Shown here: one piece after another, positions 37,220-46,107 of the stretch | Layout: the number at the start of each line of letters is the position of its first letter | Position numbering within the stretch: the stretch's first letter is position 1 | Assembly: GCA_009785115.1 (NCBI GenBank) | Contig: WQWY01000002.1 | Coordinates: 85,987 to 149,986 of the forward strand | DNA length: 64,000 bases | From: Micrococcales bacterium | GTDB lineage: Bacteria > Actinomycetota > Actinomycetes > Actinomycetales > Cellulomonadaceae | Reading direction: 5' to 3' | Position numbers and translations under genes: made by a program | Notes under the pieces: generated by a model | What the model saw: the letters and a program-made list of their open reading frames with translations, nothing else | Told to the model about the DNA's origin: nothing | The model's database searches: none

Positions 37220-37846
37220 CTATCCGATCTCAAACTCTCCGATAACGGTGACGCCATCGCTCTTGTAGACCGGGATCATCTGGACTCTCGCATCTCTTGC
37301 CGAAGTTGCGCATACTTGGGCAAGTCTCGAAAGATCGGTAGGGATGTGTGTAACGCCAACTTCTTTTAGCAAAGACGCGAGCGCGGCGACTCCCTCTGTC
37401 GAGAGATCTCCCCGGACTTCGGAAGCCATGATCTCTTCGATCAGTAGTCTGCTGTCCTCTGTCGCCTGCCAGTCAGAGCCAGGAACACCAGGCAGGTCGT
37501 CACGAAGTGCATCGAAGCAGCCTCTCGCTGAAGCATCATTCCGTCGATGCATGTATGCAACAGCTTCGTCCGGATTTCTAACCTGACTCCCATCGGCAGC
37601 ATGCAACTCAGTTCGGCGAACGTAACCCTCCCGCCCGTTAGTTGCCTCCACCCAGATGAGATCTGGTTCCTCGTCGGGAGTTAACCCCCATGCAGAACCA
37701 TAAGTCTCGCCACTGTCGTTCGTCGGGAACGAAACCTGGACTGTGGGTGAGAGGACCTGCTCTCCCGCAGAAGGTGATGTCGCGCAGCCGGAAATGAAAA
37801 TCGCGCACGCTGTAGCGAGATAAACAAAACGCGGTAATTTATCCAT
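37220..37846 (-). CDS. Second lipoprotein of the MacAB-type operon (unknown family)
   Basis: 208 residues from the ATG at 37846 (N-terminus MDKLPRFVYLATACAIFISG, then Cys 21, a good lipobox). The mature domain contains CFDALRDDLPG and LAQVCATSARDARVQMIPVY. No family recognised. It starts 2 bp after the stop of the secreted protein gene and ends 1 bp before the next lipoprotein, so all are co-translated. Low GC and weak codon bias fit transferred DNA. Confidence 0.7.
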   Translation of the reverse strand: MDKLPRFVYLATACAIFISGCATSPSAGEQVLSPTVQVSFPTNDSGETYGSAWGLTPDEEPDLIWVEATNGREGYVRRTELHAADGSQVRNPDEAVAYMHRRNDASARGCFDALRDDLPGVPGSDWQATEDSRLLIEEIMASEVRGDLSTEGVAALASLLKEVGVTHIPTDLSRLAQVCATSARDARVQMIPVYKSDGVTVIGEFEIG

Positions 37847-37848
37847 TT

Positions 37849-38301
37849 TCACGCATTCTGGTTTGGTGAACGCGTGGTGCAGTAAGTATTGTATCCGCCG
37901 CCGTTCCAGATCTGAACGCATCCCTGCGAGTAGTACGATCCAGCCGGGGCCGGGCGGAGTTGGGTCGACGAAGACGTTCCTATGCCAGAAACATGGTTGT
38001 AGCTGTAGCCTTCAGTTTTCAAGATCTTCCCTGCGCTCGACCACAGGCGAGGGTATGTTCCCATCCGTCCAGCACTTACTGTGACACTGGACGAAATTCT
38101 TGTTGAGGCGGTGGCTACGCGGGTCGGAGAGGATGCAGTAGAAATTACGGCACGATGCTGGTAAGTGACGCCGTAGAGATTGACGCTGCTCGCTGTGCTT
38201 TCAGCCACACCTGCTGATGCCGCGACTGGTGCAGACACGATAAGCCCGACAGCAAGAGTGGCGGATAGCAGCGACGAAAAAATGCGACGGCATCCTCGCA
38301 T
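37849..38301 (-). CDS. Small secreted protein, first gene of the MacAB-type operon
   Basis: 150 residues. AAGGGG lies 6 nt before the ATG at 38301. A Sec signal peptide (MRGCRRIFSSLLSATLAVGL, then a small-residue AASAG cleavage region) leaves a ~115-residue Ser/Thr/Tyr-rich, cationic product ending SYYSQGCVQIWNGGGYNTYC then TTRSPNQNA. The two mature cysteines could form a disulfide. The C-terminal motif (YxxGxVxxxNGxGYxTYxTxRSP) seems conserved in similar small secreted proteins, from memory. Placement ahead of two lipoproteins and a MacA/MacB exporter suggests a secreted effector or bacteriocin-like protein with dedicated export or self-protection; this is inference. Confidence 0.7.
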   Translation of the reverse strand: MRGCRRIFSSLLSATLAVGLIVSAPVAASAGVAESTASSVNLYGVTYQHRAVISTASSPTRVATASTRISSSVTVSAGRMGTYPRLWSSAGKILKTEGYSYNHVSGIGTSSSTQLRPAPAGSYYSQGCVQIWNGGGYNTYCTTRSPNQNA

Positions 38302-38326
38302 GACGACCCCTTCGTTGGTGGACAAC

Positions 38327-38340
38327 TCTGACAAGTCAGA
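38327..38340. promoter_or_regulatory. 14-bp perfect palindrome in the operon leader
   Basis: TCTGAC-AA-GTCAGA is a perfect palindrome lying just downstream of the predicted transcription start of the secreted-protein operon and about 25 bp before its start codon. A repressor bound here would block transcription. No regulator gene is in the operon. Confidence 0.45.
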
Positions 38341-38357
38341 CGTCGAGGATGAAGCGG

Positions 38358-38386
38358 ACTCTACGCGGTCATGACTCATGCGTCAA
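38358..38386 (-). promoter_or_regulatory. Sigma-70-type promoter of the secreted-protein/MacAB operon
   Basis: Reading the minus strand, TTGACG (38386-38381) and TAGAGT (38363-38358) are separated by exactly 17 bp, close to the housekeeping consensus. The spacer holds the palindrome ATGAGTCAT (38371-38379). This is the best-looking promoter in the window. Confidence 0.65.
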
Positions 38387-38473
38387 GCATCGGGCGGTTA
38401 TCGAGGTGGAGTCCCGTTCGTATGTGTACAGCAGGTCTCTCACCAAGACAGTCTCTGCCGTACCGTGCGGTGC

Positions 38474-39289
38474 ATGGACCTTGACGACCCGGTTGTCTCC
38501 CCGTCCGAGGTGGCGCGTGAGGCGGCCGACGTGATCGCACGACGCAGCGGGGTGGGGCGGCACGACGTGGCTGTGGTGCTCGGGTCGGGGTGGGGTCAGG
38601 CCGGTGATCTGCTGGGGGAGAGCGTCGCGACGCTCGCCGCCGAGGAGGTCCCGGGGTTCTCTCGTCCGGTGGTGAGCGGGCATCGCGGGACGCTGCGCTC
38701 GGTGCGGCTCGACGGTGGGCGGCACGCCCTGGTGATCGGGGCGCGGACGCACCTGTACGAGGGGCTCGGGGTGCGGCGGGTGGCGCACGGGGTGCGCACG
38801 GCTGCGGCGGCCGGGGCGCGGGTCGTCGTGCTGACCAACGGGTGCGGCAGCCTGAACCCGGCCTGGGTGCCGGGAACCCCTGTGCTCATCGGTGACCACC
38901 TCAATCTCACCGGGGCCTCGCCGCTGGAGGGTGCGACCTTCCTCGACCTGACCGACCTGTACTCGGCCCGGCTGCGTGCCCTGGTGCGGGAGGTCGACCC
39001 GACGTTGCCCGAGGGCGTCTACGCCCAGCTGCGCGGACCCCACTACGAGACACCGGCCGAGGTGCGCATGGTCGGGACGCTGGGGGGTCACCTCGTCGGT
39101 ATGTCCACCGCGCTCGAGGCCATCGCGGCCCGGGAGGTCGGCATGGAGGTGCTGGGCCTGTCCCTGGTCACCAACCTCGCCGCCGGGGTCGGTGACCAGC
39201 CGCTGTCTCACGCGGAGGTGCTGGCCGCCGGCGAGGCCGCCGCGCCGAGGCTCGCCGCCCTGCTCGCGCGGGTCGTCGCTCGGCTCTGA
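38474..39289 (+). CDS. punA: Purine-nucleoside phosphorylase
   Basis: 271 residues, trimeric PNP family: [14 protein letters not shown] (phosphate site), [21 protein letters not shown], and the base-site region [19 protein letters not shown] then [14 protein letters not shown]. It splits purine nucleosides with phosphate in salvage. The ATG at 38474 lies 7 nt after TACCGT without a Shine-Dalgarno, suggesting a leaderless mRNA. It is divergent from the secreted-protein operon. Confidence 0.9.
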   Translation: MDLDDPVVSPSEVAREAADVIARRSGVGRHDVAVVLGSGWGQAGDLLGESVATLAAEEVPGFSRPVVSGHRGTLRSVRLDGGRHALVIGARTHLYEGLGVRRVAHGVRTAAAAGARVVVLTNGCGSLNPAWVPGTPVLIGDHLNLTGASPLEGATFLDLTDLYSARLRALVREVDPTLPEGVYAQLRGPHYETPAEVRMVGTLGGHLVGMSTALEAIAAREVGMEVLGLSLVTNLAAGVGDQPLSHAEVLAAGEAAAPRLAALLARVVARL

Positions 39290-39365
39290 GGCGGTACGAG
39301 GTCGTCTCGCCGGATGATCCAGCGTCGACGACCCGGCACGGATGCTGTCGACCCGTCGGTGGAGG

Positions 39366-39384
39366 CGGGAGAGGACGGCTCCCG
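39366..39384. terminator. Small hairpin between convergent punA and acyl-CoA carboxylase genes
   Basis: CGGGAG (39366-39371) and CTCCCG (39379-39384) can pair around a 7-nt loop between the two converging genes, 8 bp from the carboxylase stop. A weak bidirectional terminator is possible. Confidence 0.35.
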
Positions 39385-39391
39385 TGACAGG

Positions 39392-41158
39392 TCAGTCGAC
39401 GATCTCGCAGATCAGCGAACCCGCGGAGACCGAGGCTCCGGGTGCGGTGGACAGGTTGGTCACGGTGCCCGTGCGGTGGGCGACCAGCGGCTGCTCCATC
39501 TTCATGGCCTCGAGCACCACGACGAGGTCGCCCTCGGTCACCTGGTCGCCCTCGGCCACGGCGACCTTGACGATGGTGCCCTGCATGGGCGAGGTCAGGG
39601 TGGCCCCGTTGCCGGCAGCCCGAGAGGTCGCACGCCGGATGGCGCGGCGCGGCGCTGCCGAGCGACCCCCGCCGCGAGAGCCGGCCAGCGCCGCCGGGAG
39701 GACGACCTCGAGCCGCTTGCCACCGACCTCGACCACGACGCGCTCCAGATCGGGCGCGGCCTCCGCTTCGGGAGCGGAGGGGGCGGGGGAGAGCGTGGCC
39801 AGACGGTCGGCGAGCTCGGTCTCGATCCACCGGGTGTGCACGGCGAACGGACCCTCGTCGGGCACGAACGCCTCGTCGTCCAGCACGGTGCGGTGGAAGG
39901 GGATCACCGTCGCGATGCCCTCGACCACCAGCTCGTCCAGGGCTCGGCGGGCACGCTCGACGGCCTGGCGGCGGTCGGCGCCGGTGACGATCAGCTTCAG
40001 CAGCAGGGAGTCGAACAGCCCGCTGATGGTGTCGCCCTCGACCACCCCGGAGTCCACTCGCACACCGGGGCCCGAGGGCAGGCGCAGCGTGGTGATCTTG
40101 CCGGGTGCGGGCAGGAACCCGATCGACGGGTCCTCGCCGTTGATCCGCAGCTCGATCGAGTGGCCGCGCCCGGTCACCTCGTCGTAGCCCAGCGGCTCGC
40201 CGGCAGCGATGCGCAGCTGTTCGCGCACCAGGTCCAGGCCGGTGATCTCCTCAGAGACGGGGTGCTCGACCTGGAGCCGGGTGTTCACCTCGAGGAACGA
40301 CACGGTGCCGTCGGCACCGAGCAGAAACTCGCACGTCCCGGCGCCGACATACCCGGCCTCGCGCAGGATCGCGATGGACGACGACACCAGCACCCGCTCC
40401 TGCTCGGGCGTCAGGAAGGGCGCGGGGGCCTCCTCGACCAGCTTCTGGTGGCGGCGCTGCAACGAGCAGTCGCGGGTGGAGACCACGACGACGGTGCCGT
40501 GCTCGTCGGCCAGGCACTGGGTCTCCAGGTGCCGGGGCTTGTCGAGGTAGCGCTCCACGAAGCACTCGCCGCGACCGAACGCGGCCGTCGCCTCGCGAAC
40601 CGCGGAGTCGAACATCTCGTCGACCTCGTCGCGCGTCCGGGCGACCTTCAGCCCGCGACCGCCACCGCCGAACGCGGCCTTGATCGCCAGGGGGAAGCCG
40701 TGCTCGGCGGCGAACGCGTGGATCTCCGCGGAGCCTGAGACAGGGTTCGGGGTGCCGGGTGCCAGCGGCGCCCCGACCTTCTGCGCGATGGCGCGGGCGG
40801 AGACCTTGTCGCCCAGCGCGTCGATGGCCGCGGGCGGCGGGCCGATCCACACCAGCCCGGCGTCGATGACCGCGCGGGCGAAGTCGGCGTTCTCCGCGAG
40901 GAACCCGTAGCCGGGGTGCACGGCGTCGGCCCCGGCCCGGGCCGCCACGTCGAGCAGCTTGGCGATGTCCAGGTACGTCTCGGTCGGGCGCGACCCGTCG
41001 AGGCAGTACGCCTCGTCGGCGAGGCGCACGTGCAGCGCCTCGCGGTCGGGGTCGGCGTACACCGCGACCGAGCTCAGCCCCGCGTCACGGCAGGCGCGGG
41101 CGATGCGGACAGCGATCTCTCCGCGGTTGGCGATCAGGACCTTGGTCAGCTCAGGCAC
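39392..41158 (-). CDS. Acetyl/propionyl-CoA carboxylase alpha subunit (biotin carboxylase + BCCP)
   Basis: 588 residues. The N-terminal biotin carboxylase ([23 protein letters not shown]-grasp with [14 protein letters not shown], then [15 protein letters not shown]) is followed by a C-terminal biotinyl domain with EAMKMEQP; the biotin-bearing Lys is residue 553. With the AccD and AccE subunits at 48.5-50.3 kb and BirA at 53 kb it makes the actinobacterial acyl-CoA carboxylase that supplies malonyl- or methylmalonyl-CoA. GTG start at 41158, 5 nt after TACCTT, no Shine-Dalgarno. Confidence 0.93.
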   Translation of the reverse strand: MPELTKVLIANRGEIAVRIARACRDAGLSSVAVYADPDREALHVRLADEAYCLDGSRPTETYLDIAKLLDVAARAGADAVHPGYGFLAENADFARAVIDAGLVWIGPPPAAIDALGDKVSARAIAQKVGAPLAPGTPNPVSGSAEIHAFAAEHGFPLAIKAAFGGGGRGLKVARTRDEVDEMFDSAVREATAAFGRGECFVERYLDKPRHLETQCLADEHGTVVVVSTRDCSLQRRHQKLVEEAPAPFLTPEQERVLVSSSIAILREAGYVGAGTCEFLLGADGTVSFLEVNTRLQVEHPVSEEITGLDLVREQLRIAAGEPLGYDEVTGRGHSIELRINGEDPSIGFLPAPGKITTLRLPSGPGVRVDSGVVEGDTISGLFDSLLLKLIVTGADRRQAVERARRALDELVVEGIATVIPFHRTVLDDEAFVPDEGPFAVHTRWIETELADRLATLSPAPSAPEAEAAPDLERVVVEVGGKRLEVVLPAALAGSRGGGRSAAPRRAIRRATSRAAGNGATLTSPMQGTIVKVAVAEGDQVTEGDLVVVLEAMKMEQPLVAHRTGTVTNLSTAPGASVSAGSLICEIVD

Positions 41159-41264
41159 GGCTCAAGGTAACGTCTCGATGACGCCTCCCGGGAGTCGCTT
41201 CCTGAGGCTTTCGGGAAGTCTGTGCCCGGGGCCAAGCCGTGTCGAAGCGACGTTGTCGGTTTCC

Positions 41265-41897
41265 TCAGCCCCACAGCTGGGGGACGGTGAGCCCCAGGGT
41301 CGCGATCAGGTTCCGCAGCAGGGGGAGCGACAGGCCGACGACGGTGTGCGGGTCGCCCTCGATGCGTTCGACGAACGGCCCGCCGAGCCCGTCGACGGTG
41401 AACGCACCGGCGACCCTCAGAGGTTCGCCGGTGGCGACGTAGGCGTCGATCTCGGCGTCGGAGAGGTCGGCGAAGTGCACCACGGCCGAGGCCGTCGCCC
41501 CGAGGGCCGTGCGGTTCGCCGGTGCGTCGGTGCCCTGCCCGTCGGCGTCCCGTGTGTCGATGATCCAGTGCCCGGTGTGCAGGACGCCGCTGCGGCCGCG
41601 CATCGCTCGCCACCGGGTGACGGCCTCCGTGGCATCGACGGGCTTGCCCTGGGCCTGCCCGTCGAGCTCCAACATCGAGTCGCACCCCAGCACCACGAGG
41701 CCGTCGACCCCGCGAGCCACCGCCTCGGCCTTGGCCTGGGCGAGCAGCAGCACCTTCTCGGCCACGCTCAGCGAGGCCATCCGCGCGAGCAGCGCGTCCT
41801 CGTCCACGTCGGAGACCCGCACCGCCGGGTCGAACCCGGCGGCCCGCAACGTGGCCAGCCGTGCGGGAGAGGCCGAGGCGAGCAGCAGACGAGTCAC
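41265..41897 (-). CDS. maf: Maf-family nucleoside triphosphate pyrophosphatase
   Basis: 210 residues. It opens with LLLASASPARLATLR, the Maf substrate-binding strand, and carries VLGCDSMLELDGQ and KPVDATEAVTRWRAMRGRS. Maf proteins hydrolyse non-canonical nucleotides and have been tied to septum control. It follows the carboxylase gene's direction upstream of it (106 bp gap). GTG start with TAGGCT 6 nt before it, again leaderless in form. Confidence 0.9.
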   Translation of the reverse strand: MTRLLLASASPARLATLRAAGFDPAVRVSDVDEDALLARMASLSVAEKVLLLAQAKAEAVARGVDGLVVLGCDSMLELDGQAQGKPVDATEAVTRWRAMRGRSGVLHTGHWIIDTRDADGQGTDAPANRTALGATASAVVHFADLSDAEIDAYVATGEPLRVAGAFTVDGLGGPFVERIEGDPHTVVGLSLPLLRNLIATLGLTVPQLWG

Positions 41898-41951
41898 GCC
41901 GGGAGCCTAGCGCCCCCGCACCGGTACCAGGGTGAGGCCCCTAGACTCGGG

Positions 41952-41981
41952 AAGGCATCGGGTGATAAGGCATCGGGTGAT
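41952..41981. repeat. Tandem duplication of 15 bp in the VKOR leader
   Basis: AAGGCATCGGGTGAT occurs twice head to tail (41952-41966, 41967-41981), ending 13 bp before the GTG start and touching the AGGAGG ribosome site. It probably arose by slippage and may change leader spacing. Confidence 0.6.
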
Positions 41982-41994
41982 GAGGAGGGGCGAC

Positions 41995-42693
41995 GTGGAC
42001 GAGGACCGGTCGGACGTGCTCGACGGCGACATCGACCAGGAAGACGGCGACCTCGACGACGCCGGGCCTGACGACACCGGTCTGGACGACCCGGACCTGC
42101 TGCGGCCGTCGCCCTTGGTGTGGCGTCGGCGCACCGCGATCGAGATGCTCGTCTCCGGGGCTCTCGGGCTGTACACCTCGTTCGTGTTGTCGATCGACGC
42201 CTGGATACTCGCGGAAGACCCCTACGCGGTCTTCTCCTGCGACGTCTCGCAGATCATCAGCTGCGGGGAGGTGGCCCGGACCTGGCAGGCACAGCTGCTC
42301 GGCTTCCCGAACGCCTTCCTGGGCATCTTCTTCGAGACGGTGGTGCTCACCGTCTCGGTGGCGCTGATCGCCGGGGTCGTCTTTCCGCGCTGGTTCATGC
42401 GCGGGGTGCAGGTGCTGTACACGATCGCGCTGCTCTTCGCGCTGTGGCTGTTCGCCCAGGCCTACTTCGTCATCGGTGCGCTGTGCCCGTGGTGCATGGT
42501 CATCACGTTCACGACGATCCTGGTCTGGGCCGGGCTGACCCGGATCAACATCCGCGACGGGCACCTGCCGTCGAGCCCGAGCGTGCGCCGCTTCGTCGTC
42601 TCGGGCGCCGACTGGTACCTCACGGCGGCCGCCTGCGCCGCGATCGTCGCGATGATCCTGGCCCGCTACGGGACCTACCTCTTCTACGGCTGA
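41995..42693 (+). CDS. Vitamin K epoxide reductase (VKOR) family membrane protein
   Basis: 232 residues. AGGAGG (41983-41988) precedes a GTG at 41995 at optimal spacing, so I start here rather than at the ATG at 41980. An acidic N-terminal tail (~40 residues) is followed by five membrane helices. Loop cysteines C82 and C90 (FSCDVSQIISCGEV) and the redox pair CPWC (about 164-167) are the VKOR set that reoxidises a DsbA-like partner using quinone, so it helps make disulfide bonds outside the cell. No DsbA partner or fused thioredoxin domain is encoded next to it. Confidence 0.88.
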   Translation: MDEDRSDVLDGDIDQEDGDLDDAGPDDTGLDDPDLLRPSPLVWRRRTAIEMLVSGALGLYTSFVLSIDAWILAEDPYAVFSCDVSQIISCGEVARTWQAQLLGFPNAFLGIFFETVVLTVSVALIAGVVFPRWFMRGVQVLYTIALLFALWLFAQAYFVIGALCPWCMVITFTTILVWAGLTRINIRDGHLPSSPSVRRFVVSGADWYLTAAACAAIVAMILARYGTYLFYG

Positions 42694-42706
42694 CCAGGTG
42701 CACGCC

Positions 42707-44395
42707 CTAGCACAGCGCGGTCTCGAGGACGGAGAGGGGCAGAGAGCCGAGGTTGAGGGCGCGGGCGTGGAACGAGGGCAGGTCGTGCTCCTCGCCTCGA
42801 GCGCGCGCGGCCTCTCGGCAGCGGTCTCTGATCTGCTCCCAGAGCCGCTGGCCGACCTTGTACGAGGGTGCCTGCCCCGGCCATCCCAGGTAGCGCATCC
42901 ACTCGAAGCGCAAGAACGGCTCGGGCATGTTCACGTTGCTGGTCAGCAGGTCCCAGCCCTTCTCCGCGTCCCAGACCCCGCCCCACGGCTCTGGTGCGGG
43001 GAGCCCGAGGTGCACGCCCAGGTCGAAGACGACCCGGGTGGCTCGCAGGCGCTGCCCGTCGAGCATCCCGAACCTGTCGCCCGGGTCGTCGAGGAAGCCC
43101 AGGTCGGCCATCAGGCGCTCGGCGTACAGCGCCCAGCCCTCGCCGTAGCCGGAGGTCCACGACGCCAGCCGTCGCCAGGAGTTCAGCTCGGAGCGGTTGG
43201 CCACCGCGGTGCCGATCTGCAGGTGATGACCGGGCACGCCCTCGTGGTAGACGGTGGTGCGCTCGCGCCAGGTGGTGAACGTGGTCACCTCCGGTGGCAC
43301 AGACCACCACATCCGCCCCGGGCGGGACAGGTCGTCTGACGGCCCGGTGTAGTAGATCCCGCCGTTGGCGGTCGGTGCGATGCGGCACTCCAGGGTGCGC
43401 AACGGTGCGGGGATGGTGAACGCGGCGCCGTCGAGGGCCTCGATCGCGGCATCAGAGGTCTGCTGCATCCACGCCTGGAGGGCTGCTGTGCCGTCCAGGC
43501 GCCGGGTCGGGTCGGCGTCGAGGGCCGCGACGGCCTCCGCGATGCTCGCTCCCGGCCCGGCGATCTGCGCGGCCACGGCCTCCTGCTCGGCGGTGACTCT
43601 CGCGAGCTCTGCCAGCCCCCAGGCGTAGGTCTCGTCCAGGTCCAGGGTGGCACCGACGAAGTAGCGCGACCAGCGCTCGTAACGTTCACGCCCCACCGCG
43701 TCGTCGCTGCCGGCCCGTGGTGCCAGCTCGGTCCGCAGGAACCGCGCGAGCTGCCCGTACGCCGCCTTCGCCGCCTGGGCCCCGGCAGCCAGGTCGGCAC
43801 GGAGGGCCCCGGCGGACGAGGCACCGTCCAGCGCGGCGTCGACAGTCTGCCCGGTGACGAACCCGTCGAAGAAGGAGCCGCTGGCCTGCTCCTCGGCCTG
43901 AGCGGCGGCCTCGACGACCTGGCGCCTCGCGGCGACCAGGCCACGGTCGGCGGCTCGGCTCAACGAGGCGGTGTACCCGGCGACGGCGGCAGGCAGCGCC
44001 CGCAGGCGGGCCGCGATGTTCGCCCAGTCCTCGGGGCAGGCTGTCGGGGCGATGTCGAAGATGTCGCGCAGGTGCTGGACGGGGCTGGCGATGTTGTTGA
44101 GGTCGGCCTCGGCCTCACCGGCCTCGTACAGCTCGACCTCCAGGCCCAGGGTGTGCCGCAGGGCCCCCGTGGTCGCCTCGTCCGTCGCGTCGACCACAGG
44201 TGCTCTCATGAGCGCGGCCAGGGTGGCGCGGGCGGCGTCGGCGCGGGCGGCGTGCCCGTCGGGTGACAGATCGGTCATCTGCCCGTCGTAGCCGGTCAGC
44301 CCCATCGAGGTCGCGGCCAGCGGGTCTAGCCGCGCGGAGGTCTTCAGGTGGTCGTCAGCGATCTGGTCGATCTGAGAATCAAGGCGTCCTTTCAC
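42707..44395 (-). CDS. DUF885-family putative metallopeptidase
   Basis: 562 residues. The zinc motif YHEGVPGHHLQ (first His near residue 384) and GYGEGWALYAERLM are the DUF885 hallmarks; the family is thought to contain zinc carboxypeptidases. No signal peptide, so likely cytoplasmic. The GTG at 44395 is chosen because TACAGT lies 5 nt upstream on the coding strand and the frame just before it is not protein-like, although it stays open a long way upstream. Converges on the VKOR gene. Confidence 0.85.
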   Translation of the reverse strand: MKGRLDSQIDQIADDHLKTSARLDPLAATSMGLTGYDGQMTDLSPDGHAARADAARATLAALMRAPVVDATDEATTGALRHTLGLEVELYEAGEAEADLNNIASPVQHLRDIFDIAPTACPEDWANIAARLRALPAAVAGYTASLSRAADRGLVAARRQVVEAAAQAEEQASGSFFDGFVTGQTVDAALDGASSAGALRADLAAGAQAAKAAYGQLARFLRTELAPRAGSDDAVGRERYERWSRYFVGATLDLDETYAWGLAELARVTAEQEAVAAQIAGPGASIAEAVAALDADPTRRLDGTAALQAWMQQTSDAAIEALDGAAFTIPAPLRTLECRIAPTANGGIYYTGPSDDLSRPGRMWWSVPPEVTTFTTWRERTTVYHEGVPGHHLQIGTAVANRSELNSWRRLASWTSGYGEGWALYAERLMADLGFLDDPGDRFGMLDGQRLRATRVVFDLGVHLGLPAPEPWGGVWDAEKGWDLLTSNVNMPEPFLRFEWMRYLGWPGQAPSYKVGQRLWEQIRDRCREAARARGEEHDLPSFHARALNLGSLPLSVLETALC

Positions 44396-44602
44396 ACGAC
44401 TGACTGTAACGAGTCCGAAGAGCTCTCCACGTGCGGTTTCTCGTTCTTCTCGCTTTTTCCACAAGTCAGACACGATCGAGTGGTGGCTGTCGTGAAGGCT
44501 GCCGACGGCAAGGCGGTCCATGTCGTGGCGTGCCGTTCTCCCGTGGGCAGGGCGTACCGTGCTGGTCTGAGCCTGGTCGGACCGACAGCGGGAGGGGTGC
44601 GG

Positions 44603-45565
44603 GTGAGAGCGCGGCTCGAACCGCTCGTGGTGCTGATCGTCGCCGCGCTGGTGCTCGGGCTCGTCCTCCCGGCTCACGGCACCGTCGCCGTGCTGCTCGA
44701 CCGTCTCGTCGTCGTCGCCGTGATGGTGCTGTTCTTCCTCTACGGGGCTCGTCTGACCACGTCCCAGGTGCTCGACGGGGTGCGTGCCTGGAAGCTCCAG
44801 GGGTCGATGCTCGCCGCGACCTACCTGGTGTTCCCCGCGCTGGGCCTGGCGGCACAGCTGCTCCCTGACGCCGTGCTGGCCCCGTCGTTGCGGACCGGTC
44901 TGCTCTACCTGACCCTGCTGCCCTCGACCGTGCAGTCGTCGGTGGTGCTCACCTCGATCGCCAGAGGGAACGTGGCAGGAGCGGTGACCGGGGCCACCGT
45001 GTCCAACGTGCTCGGCATCGTCGTGACGCCCCTGCTGGTCGTCGTGCTGCTCGGAGGTCAGGGTGTGGTGGGGTCCGGCGGGGTGCTGAGGACGCTGGGC
45101 ATGCTGCTCGTCCCGTTCCTGCTCGGCCAGGTGGCCGGGCGCTGGATCGGCCCCTGGCTGCGTGCCCACCGCCGCGTGACGAAGGTCTCCGACCAGTCGA
45201 CGATCGTCCTGGTCGCCTACGTCGCGGTGAGCGCGGCCACGGTGTCGGGCACCTGGGACGAGGTGACGGTCGTGAGCCTCCTCGGCCTGCTGGTCGTGTC
45301 TGCCGCGCTGCTGGCGATCATGCTGGGGCTGACCTGGGTGGCCGGAGGCTGGTGGGGCATGGACCGCGCCGACCGCGTCGCGCTGCTCATGTGCGGCTCG
45401 AAGAAGAGCCTGGCCACAGGCCTGCCCATGGCCGCGATCCTGCTCCCGGCGACGATGGCGGCGACCGTCGCCCTCCCCGTCGTGATCTTCCACCAGATGC
45501 AGATCATCGTCTGCGCCGCCCTGGCCCGACGCCTCGCCCGCGGTACCACCGAACCCGCGGCTTGA
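44603..45565 (+). CDS. Bile acid:sodium symporter-family (SBF-like) transporter
   Basis: 320 residues, about ten membrane helices of the BASS/SBF-like (YfeH, CPA-like) group: FFLYGARLTTSQVLDGVRAW early on, TLLPSTVQSSVVLTSIARGN in the first core half and MCGSKKSLATGLPMAAILLP in the second. The GTG at 44603 follows GGGAGGGG. The substrate is unknown; the family moves organic anions with sodium. It is divergent from the DUF885 gene. Confidence 0.88.
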   Translation: MRARLEPLVVLIVAALVLGLVLPAHGTVAVLLDRLVVVAVMVLFFLYGARLTTSQVLDGVRAWKLQGSMLAATYLVFPALGLAAQLLPDAVLAPSLRTGLLYLTLLPSTVQSSVVLTSIARGNVAGAVTGATVSNVLGIVVTPLLVVVLLGGQGVVGSGGVLRTLGMLLVPFLLGQVAGRWIGPWLRAHRRVTKVSDQSTIVLVAYVAVSAATVSGTWDEVTVVSLLGLLVVSAALLAIMLGLTWVAGGWWGMDRADRVALLMCGSKKSLATGLPMAAILLPATMAATVALPVVIFHQMQIIVCAALARRLARGTTEPAA

Positions 45566-45627
45566 AAGACGCTGGCATCTCGACGCTAGATCCTCGAGGG
45601 TCTCCATGTCCAGACCATCCAGGCTGG

Positions 45628-46086
45628 CTACGCCTCCTCGAAGATCCAGGCGTATCCCGACCCGGCGACGCGGACCATCCCATCGGGTCGGAAGAGAGCC
45701 CAGTGATCCTCCTCCCGGGTATAGCAGAAAGTGCGTAGCCGGATCTCGTCTGCGAAGAAAAATATCGCCGACAACGAGGGAGTCTCGACGGCAGAGTCGA
45801 GCAGCACCTTTCCTTCGAGCGTAGCGACACCATTCTCCATCTCTTCGCGCGAGTCTTCGCTGCCTGCGAGCACGGCATGAGGTGTCTCGATCCGCCAGGC
45901 TGCGTAATAGGTGCTCAGGCGCCACTGACCGCGTCGAGCTTTGTCCGGGAGGGGCAGGCCGAAGTTCAGCGCGATGCTCGTGCCCACGCGGAGCCTCGAT
46001 CCCCAGGCCGGCAGTCCGAAGGCTCCTGTCAGGTCTGCGCGGAGATCTGCGGTCGGGTCTGCGGCTGGACTAGGAAAATTGTTCAT
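45628..46086 (-). CDS. Hypothetical protein, candidate immunity protein of the PrsW-toxin
   Basis: 152 residues, acidic to neutral, with aromatic-rich strands (WRLSTYYAAWRIETPHAVLA, SLSAIFFFADEIRLRTFCYT, YAWIFEEA at the end) typical of small all-beta or alpha/beta immunity proteins; no family recognised. It starts 21 bp after the stop of the 717-residue PrsW-type protein, in the same direction, and its GC content is lower than its neighbours. The immunity role is inference from gene order. Confidence 0.55.
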   Translation of the reverse strand: MNNFPSPAADPTADLRADLTGAFGLPAWGSRLRVGTSIALNFGLPLPDKARRGQWRLSTYYAAWRIETPHAVLAGSEDSREEMENGVATLEGKVLLDSAVETPSLSAIFFFADEIRLRTFCYTREEDHWALFRPDGMVRVAGSGYAWIFEEA

Positions 46087-46107
46087 CGATATCTCCTGGT
46101 GACATTC

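Noticed and set aside
44396-45925. N-terminal extension of the DUF885 protein to 1072 residues
   Set aside because: The extra frame is antisense to the BASS transporter gene and has no domain; the protein family begins near the GTG at 44395.
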